The position numbers and the translations under genes were made by a program. Source: Cryptomeria japonica (Eukaryota > Streptophyta > Pinopsida > Cupressales > Cupressaceae). From it: a stretch of 23,320 nt of DNA. The notes beneath the pieces were generated by a model. The model was given only the letters and a program-made list of their open reading frames with translations, was not told the DNA's origin and ran no database searches. Each line of letters begins with the position of its first letter. Position 1 is the first letter of the stretch. Positions 18,503 through 23,320 of the stretch are shown here, piece by piece. The DNA is taken from the NCBI RefSeq assembly GCF_030272615.1, contig NW_026728913.1:470001-493320 (forward strand). The letters are read 5' to 3'.

Positions 18503-18906
18503 CCTTCCTGATGCGCAGCCCAGGCAAGTTGTGCGCACCAAGGTGCCCACCCTGGCGGAGGTGCGCGCCCGGGGCAAACCGGGCTCCGACTTCGTGCACT
18601 GCATGGTGCCCACCAAGGCGCGCAACCCAGCCAAGGTGCCCACCGCAGCGAAGGTGCACGCGAGGTGCGCACCCGAGGTGCACACCCGGGGCAAACCGGG
18701 CTCCGACTTCGTGCACGCCGCACCTTGGAGCACACTTCAGAGCGCTCCTTGGTACGCACCAGGGCGCGCAACCCAGCCAAGGTGCTCACCCCGGCGAAGG
18801 TGCACGCGAGGTGCGCACCCGGGGCAAACCGGGCTCGGACTTCGTGCACGCCGCACCTTGGAGCACACATCGGAGCGCTCCCGGGTTCGCACCAGCATTG
18901 CGCACC

Positions 18907-19022
18907 TTTGATGCGCTGCCTTCACTAATTTCCAGAAAAGGCAAAAAAAAGAAAAAAATGAGATTTTAAAATTTCCGTTTTGAAAGATAGTGAAAAAAAC
19001 GGAACGCGGGTGCCATCTTGAG
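18907..19022. repeat. AT-rich boundary element with lengthened A tract
   Basis: The A tract is interrupted and longer (eight A, G, seven A). Both 9-bp arms are intact. This is the last element before the 7.9-kb unit starts again. Confidence 0.8.
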
Positions 19023-19063
19023 CCCGCCCTGGTGTGCAGCCCAGGCAAGTTGTGCGCACCAAG

Positions 19064-19576
19064 GCACCCACCCTGGCCAAGGTGGGTCACGGGGTGGGTC
19101 CTAGGGTGGGTAACGGGGTGGGTACTAAGGTGCGTGCCAAGGTGGGTCATAGGGTGGGTGCCAAGGTGGGCACCAGGGTGGGTGTGCACCAACCCTAGCC
19201 AGGGTAGGTCACGGGGTGGTTGTCGGGGTGGGCGTCAAGGAGCCAAGGTGGGTGGCAAGTAGCCAAGTTGCGTGCCAAGGTGGGTGTCGGGGTGGGTGCC
19301 AAGGATCCAAGGTGGGTGCCAAGGAACCAAGGTGGGTGTCTGGGTGGGTGCCGAGGTGGGAGCCAGGGTGGGTCCCAAGGTGAGTGCAAAGGTGGGTGCC
19401 AGGGTCAAGGTGAGTGCCAATGTGGGTTCCAAGGTGCCAGGGTCAGGGTGAGTGCCAATGTGGGTTCAAAGGTGCTAAGTTGGGTGCGAGGTTGGGTGCG
19501 AGGGTGGGTGGGTGCCAAGGTGTGCTAGGTGGAAGCCCGGGTGGGTCGGCATCCCATGGGTGTCGAGTTGGGTGCC
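19064..19576. repeat. G-rich array segment, second copy
   Basis: It repeats 11128-11640 without a difference that I can see. The larger left part of the array (9936-11127) is absent here, because the unit joins directly to a GGTGCGCACC module. Confidence 0.88.
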
Positions 19577-19936
19577 TGATGGGTGCTTCTTGTCAAGTTT
19601 TAGTCGTCGGGACTCATTTCGAGCCTTAGAGGTCGTTTCTTGTCCGGTTGCCCTGTCTTCGACCTGGGAACCCAATTTTGGTCCTCGGGTCCCATTTTTT
19701 TTTGTCTCGCATCCCACTTTTGGCCTGTGGCCTTTTCGGGGTCGATTCTCGTTTTGGGCATCAGAGCATGTTTCTTCTCCTAAAACCCAATATTTGTTTA
19801 TTAAGTCTCGGAACACATTTTTGTTCTCGTGGACCCATCATGGGTCTTGGAACGCATTTGTGGTCCTTGGGTCCCATTTTGCATCCCGAAACTTGTGTTT
19901 TGGTGCTTGATCCCTATTTTGGGTGCCCACCTTGCA
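19577..19936. repeat. T-rich 20-22 bp periodic segment, second copy
   Basis: It repeats 11641-12000. Translations in several frames are the same in both copies, so base changes are few or none. Confidence 0.65.
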
Positions 19937-20318
19937 CCAAGTGCGCACCCGGGGCAAACCGAGCGCCTTGGTGCACCGGGGCAAGATCGAGCGTGCACCC
20001 GAGGCGCCCCGAACATGCACCAAGGTGCACTCGGCCCACATGTGAGCGCAGGTCGTTGCGCCCGAGGTGGTGTGTGGGCACCGCGTTGCAGACGGGACAC
20101 TGCACGCACACGACGCCCCCTACAGGTGCACGCACGTAGGCCGGGCCGGGTGCACACCCGACGCCCTAGCAAGGTGCGCGCACCCGGGCAGGGCTCACAC
20201 TTGGCGAACGGGGCGCACTTCGCGAGGGAGGGTGTGCACCTCGACGGGGGTGGGTGGCCGGGGTGGATTCGCACGTGGGTCGCGGTTTGCTAAGTACACA
20301 CTGCGACAAGCTCATAAC
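19937..20318. other. GC-rich spacer upstream of 5S gene 2
   Basis: Repeats 12001-12382, including TAAGTACA at -28 and C at -1 before the 5S gene. Confidence 0.5.
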
Positions 20319-20438
20319 GGGTGCGATCATACCAGCGTTAGTGCACCGGATCCCATCAGAACTCCGCAGTTAAGCGCGCTTGGGCCGAAGTAGTACTGGG
20401 ATGGGTGACCTCCCGGGAAGTCCCGGTGTTGCACCCTT
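20319..20438 (+). rRNA. 5S ribosomal RNA, copy 2 (G70A variant)
   Basis: Identical to copy 1 except for A at 20388 in place of G (nt 70), inside or next to the intermediate element of the internal promoter. In the pairing of nt 67-70 with 105-108, the change replaces a G-C pair by A opposite C. Box A, box C, terminal helix and length are intact and T6 follows. It is likely still recognised by RNA polymerase III, and the RNA would carry one helix defect. Confidence 0.96.
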
Positions 20439-20442
20439 TTTT
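20437..20442 (+). terminator. RNA polymerase III terminator of 5S copy 2
   Basis: Six T directly after the terminal helix, as in copy 1. Confidence 0.9.
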
Positions 20443-20860
20443 AGTTTTTCGCCGGGCATCGCAATGCTATTTGAATAAACCTTTTGCCCGTTTGCGTTCT
20501 CGTCGGGGCCGGGCCGGGCCGGGGTGCGCTGCCCGCACTACCGCGCGCGCGGGGGCGACACCGAGCGCGCACCCGAGGCGCCCCGAGCACACAGGCCACG
20601 GTGCAACCCGGGCGTTGTGCGCGCACCCCGGTGCGCCCGAGGTGCTGCGCGCGCACCCAGGTGAAATCGGTGTGCACCTCGGCCAGTGCGCGCTCGGTCG
20701 AGTCGCGCACGTTGGCCAAGGTGCACGGTGATGTTTCTTACTCTAAGGTTCCGCACCAGACGCCCGGGACAGGTGAGCGAAGCTGGGCGGGGCCGGGTGC
20801 GCGGCCGGGGCAGGTGCACGCAGCTGGAGAGAGCTTTGGAGCACACTTCGGAGCGCACCA
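20439..20860. other. GC-rich spacer downstream of 5S gene 2
   Basis: Repeats 12507-12924 with no gene seen. The GGGCCGGGCCGGGCC tract is the same length. Confidence 0.5.
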
Positions 20861-20966
20861 ATGATGCGCTCCATTCAAAAGTTTCCTGAAAAGGCAAAAA
20901 AAGTTGAGATTATAGAATTTCCCACTTGAGAGATTGTAAAAAAAAAAAATTTAAAATGAAGGAAAC
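20861..20966. repeat. AT-rich boundary element, diverged copy
   Basis: Counterpart of the element at 12925. Confidence 0.7.
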
Positions 20967-21603
20967 GCGGGTGCCAAGGTGTGCGCAGCCCAGCCAAGGT
21001 GTGCGCACCAAGGCGCCCACCCTGGCGAAGGTGCACGCAAGGTGCGCACCCGAGGCAAACCGGACAATTAACCCAACTTTCGACTTCGCGCGCACCTTGG
21101 AGCGCACTTCGGAGCGCTCCTTGGTGCGCACCAATCTTGGGCACCTCGGAGTGCACCATGGCGCCCACCAAGGTGCGCACCCGGGGCAAACCGAGCTCCG
21201 ACTTCGTGCGCACCTTGGAGCGCACGAAAGGTGCGCACCATGGCGCCCACCAAGGTGCGCAGCCCAGCCAAGGCGTGCGCATCAAGGTGCGCACCCTGGC
21301 GAAGGTGCGCACCCGGGGCAAACCGAGCTCCGACTTCGTGCGCACCTTGGAGCGCACAAAAGGTGCGCAACCCAGCCAAGGTGTGCGCACCCCGGTCAAA
21401 CCGAGCTCCGAATCGTGCGCACCAGAGGTGCACGCCATCGTGCGCACCTTGGAGCACACTTCGGAGCCCTCCTTGGTGCGCGCCGATGTTGCGCACCTCG
21501 GAGCGCACCCGGGGAAAACAATGCAATTAACCCGACTTTCGACTTCGTGGGCACCTCGGAGCGCTCTCGGGTTCGCACCTCGGAGCACACCGAGGTGCGC
21601 ACC
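20967..21603. repeat. GGTGCGCACC module block A, second copy
   Basis: Counterpart of 13031-13667, with the GCAAACCGAGC subtype. Confidence 0.8.
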
Positions 21604-21651
21604 TTTGATGCGCTGCCTTCACCAATTTCCAGAAAAGGCAAGAAAACATTG
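21604..21651. repeat. AT-rich boundary element, truncated copy
   Basis: Counterpart of 13668-13715. The same truncation is present, so it predates the 7.9-kb duplication. Confidence 0.75.
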
Positions 21652-22569
21652 AGAAGGTGTGCGCACCGAGGTGCCCACCCTGGCGAAGGTGCACGCGAGG
21701 TGCGCACCCGGGGCAAACCGGGCTCCGACTTCGTGCACGCCGCACCTTGGAGCACACTTCGGAGCGCTCCTTGGTGCGCACCAGGGCGCGCAACCCAGCC
21801 GAGGTGCCCACCCCGGCGAAGGTGCACGCGAGGTGCGCACCCGGGGCAAACCGGGCTCCGACTTCGTGCACGCCATGGTGCCCACCGCGGCGAAGGTGCA
21901 CGCGAGGTGCGCACCCGGGGCAAACCGGGCTCCGACTTCGTGCACGCCGCACCTTGGAGCACACTTCGGAGCGCTCCTTGGTGCGCACCATGGTGCCCAC
22001 CAGGGCGCGCAACCCCGCCGAAGGTGCACGCGAGGTGCGCACCCGGGGCAAACCGGGCTCCGACTTCGTGCACGCCGCACCTTGGAGCACACTTCGGAGC
22101 GCTCCTTGGTGCGCACCATGGTGCCCACCAGGGCGCGCAACCCCGCCGAAGGTGCACGCGAGGTGCGCACCCGGGGCAAACCGGGCTCCGACTTCGTGCA
22201 CGCCGCACCTTGGAGCACACTTCGGAGCGCTCCTTGGTGCGCACCAGGGCGCGCAACCCAGCCGAGGTGCCCACCCCGGCGAAGGTGCGTACCCGGGGCA
22301 AACCGGGCTCCGACTTCGTGCACGCCGCACCTTGGAGCACACTTCGGAGCGCTCCTTGGTGCGCACCATGGTGCCCACCAGGCCGCGCAACCCAGCCAAG
22401 GTGTGCGCACCAAGGTGCACGCGAGGTGCGCACCCGGGGCAAACCGGGGTCCGACTTCGTGCACGCCGCACCTTGGAGCACACATCGGGGCGCTCCCGGG
22501 TTCGCACCGGCGTTGCGCACCGTGGTGGGCACCTCGGAGCACACCAAGGTGGGCAGCGAGGTGCGCACC
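21652..22569. repeat. GGTGCGCACC module block B, second copy with two deletions
   Basis: Counterpart of 13716-14707, shorter by 74 bp. One short round (63 bp) is missing near 22204, and CACGCGAGGTG (11 bp) is missing near 22287. Both losses lie between direct repeats of the array. Confidence 0.85.
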
Positions 22570-22677
22570 TTTGATGCGATGCCTTCACTAATTTCCATAA
22601 AAGGCAAAAAAAAAACGAGATTTTAAAATTTCCGTTTTGAAAGATAGTGAGAAAAAGGGAATGCTGGTGCCATCTTG
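22570..22677. repeat. AT-rich boundary element
   Basis: Counterpart of the element at 14708, with the same variant right arm. Confidence 0.8.
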
Positions 22678-23064
22678 AGCCCGCCCTGGTGCGCAGCCCA
22701 GCCAAGGTGTGCGCACCAAGGTGCCCACCCTGGCGAAGGTGCGCGCCCGGGCAATTAACCCAACTTCCAACTTCGCGCGCGCCAGGGTGGGAGCGCACCC
22801 AACAACCGGGCCTGGGAAGAGCCAATGCGAGAAACCCCACCAAACGCTCTGACAAAAAAAGAGGGGGCGCTCCAGTAACCCCGCTTCGGAGCGCACCCTG
22901 GGCAAACCCAGCCAAGGTGCCCACCCCGGCCAAGGTGCAGGCGAGGTGCGCACCCGGGGCAAACCGGGCTCCGACAACGTGCACGCCGCACCTTGGAGCA
23001 CACTTCGTAGCGCTCCCGGGTGCGCACCTCAGAGCACACCAAGGTGGGCAGCGAGGTGCGCACC

Positions 23065-23174
23065 TTTGATGCGCTGCCTTCACTAATTTCCAGAAAAGGC
23101 AAAAAAAAAAGGAGATTTTAAAATTTTCGTTTTGAAAGATAGTGAAAAAAACGGAACGCGCGTGCCATCTTGAG
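23065..23174. repeat. AT-rich boundary element
   Basis: Counterpart of the type copy at 15203, with one change in the left arm (TTTCGTTTT for TTCCGTTTT) that breaks one stem pair. Confidence 0.8.
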
Positions 23175-23320
23175 CCCGCCCTGGTGCGCAGCCCAGGTAA
23201 GGTGCCCACCCTGGCAAAGGTGCGCACCCGGGCAATTAACCCTACTTCCGACTTCGTGCGCGCCAGGGTGGCAACCGGGCCTCGGAAGAGCCAATGCGAG
23301 AAACCCCACCAAACGCTCCG

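Larger units (their letters stand above)
17073..18906. repeat. 2.4-kb sub-duplication, second copy, shortened to about 1.8 kb
   Basis: The offset to the first copy is 2,365 up to about 17705, then 2,364 (one C lost in GGTGCCACCC), then 2,086 after a 278-bp deletion whose junction is at about 18300 (GGGCGCACCC). The deletion ends share GCGC. The last module (18772-18906) resembles 16690-16755 and then the end of an earlier block. Confidence 0.85.
11128..19063. repeat. 7,936-bp spacer unit with 5S gene, copy 1
   Basis: The whole segment from the right part of the G-rich array, through the T-rich segment, the 5S gene and the GGTGCGCACC modules, is followed directly by a second copy starting at 19064 (constant offset 7,936 over the first 3 kb). 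Over about 3 kb the only substitution I detect is inside the 5S gene. Such large, nearly identical tandem units are typical of spacers homogenised by unequal crossing-over. Confidence 0.92.
19064..23320. repeat. 7.9-kb spacer unit, copy 2 (incomplete at the window end)
   Basis: It begins at GCACCCACCCTGGCCAAGG and follows copy 1 at offset 7,936 through the G-rich tail, T-rich segment, 5S gene and module block A. In module block B it lacks 63 bp and 11 bp, so the offset becomes 7,862 from about 22290. It runs to the end of the window without a new landmark. Confidence 0.92.

Overview
The window looks like nuclear plant DNA made almost entirely of non-coding repeats. I read it as a very long intergenic spacer of a 35S ribosomal RNA (18S-5.8S-25S) locus that also carries linked 5S rRNA genes. 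Two lines of evidence support this. First, there are two complete plant-type 5S rRNA genes on the + strand (12383-12502 and 20319-20438), each with an intact internal control region and a T-run terminator. Second, there are thirteen copies (5504-9698) of a block that reads TTATATAGGGGAGG on the minus strand, which matches the plant RNA polymerase I start consensus TATATA(A/G)GGGGG. The 5S sequence is of the seed-plant type and, from memory, closest to gymnosperm sequences. The long spacer and the linked 5S also suit a gymnosperm, but the species cannot be fixed from this sequence. No 18S, 5.8S or 25S sequence is visible, so the spacer runs beyond both ends.

Layout, left to right: 1-481 is low-repeat sequence. 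482-1209 holds diverged repeats. 1210-5130 is a 188-bp tandem array of 21 units. 5131-6534 holds composite units carrying three promoter-like blocks, each followed (in the minus direction) by a long inverted repeat. 6535-6884 is a 50/56-bp repeat tract. 6885-8035 is a 311-bp array with four promoter blocks. 8041-8690 is a nearly perfect 52-bp array. 8753-9740 is a 157-bp array with six promoter blocks. 9741-9900 is a 12-bp periodic tract. 9936-11640 is a G-rich GGTGGGTGCCAAG array. 11128-19063 is a 7,936-bp unit containing a 5S gene and many modules built on the palindrome GGTGCGCACC, separated by AT-rich boundary elements. 19064-23320 is a partial second copy of that unit.

If the reading is right, RNA polymerase I would transcribe leftward from the promoter cluster through the 188-bp array (then part of the 5' external transcribed spacer) into an 18S gene left of position 1. 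RNA polymerase III would transcribe the two 5S genes rightward, on the opposite strand. The promoter nearest the inferred 18S gene (5504-5544) would be the gene promoter and the other twelve would be spacer promoters.

I see no protein-coding gene. The many long open frames (up to about 660 codons) overlap on both strands and in several frames, and they consist of GC-rich tandem repeats without stops. None shows a recognisable domain.
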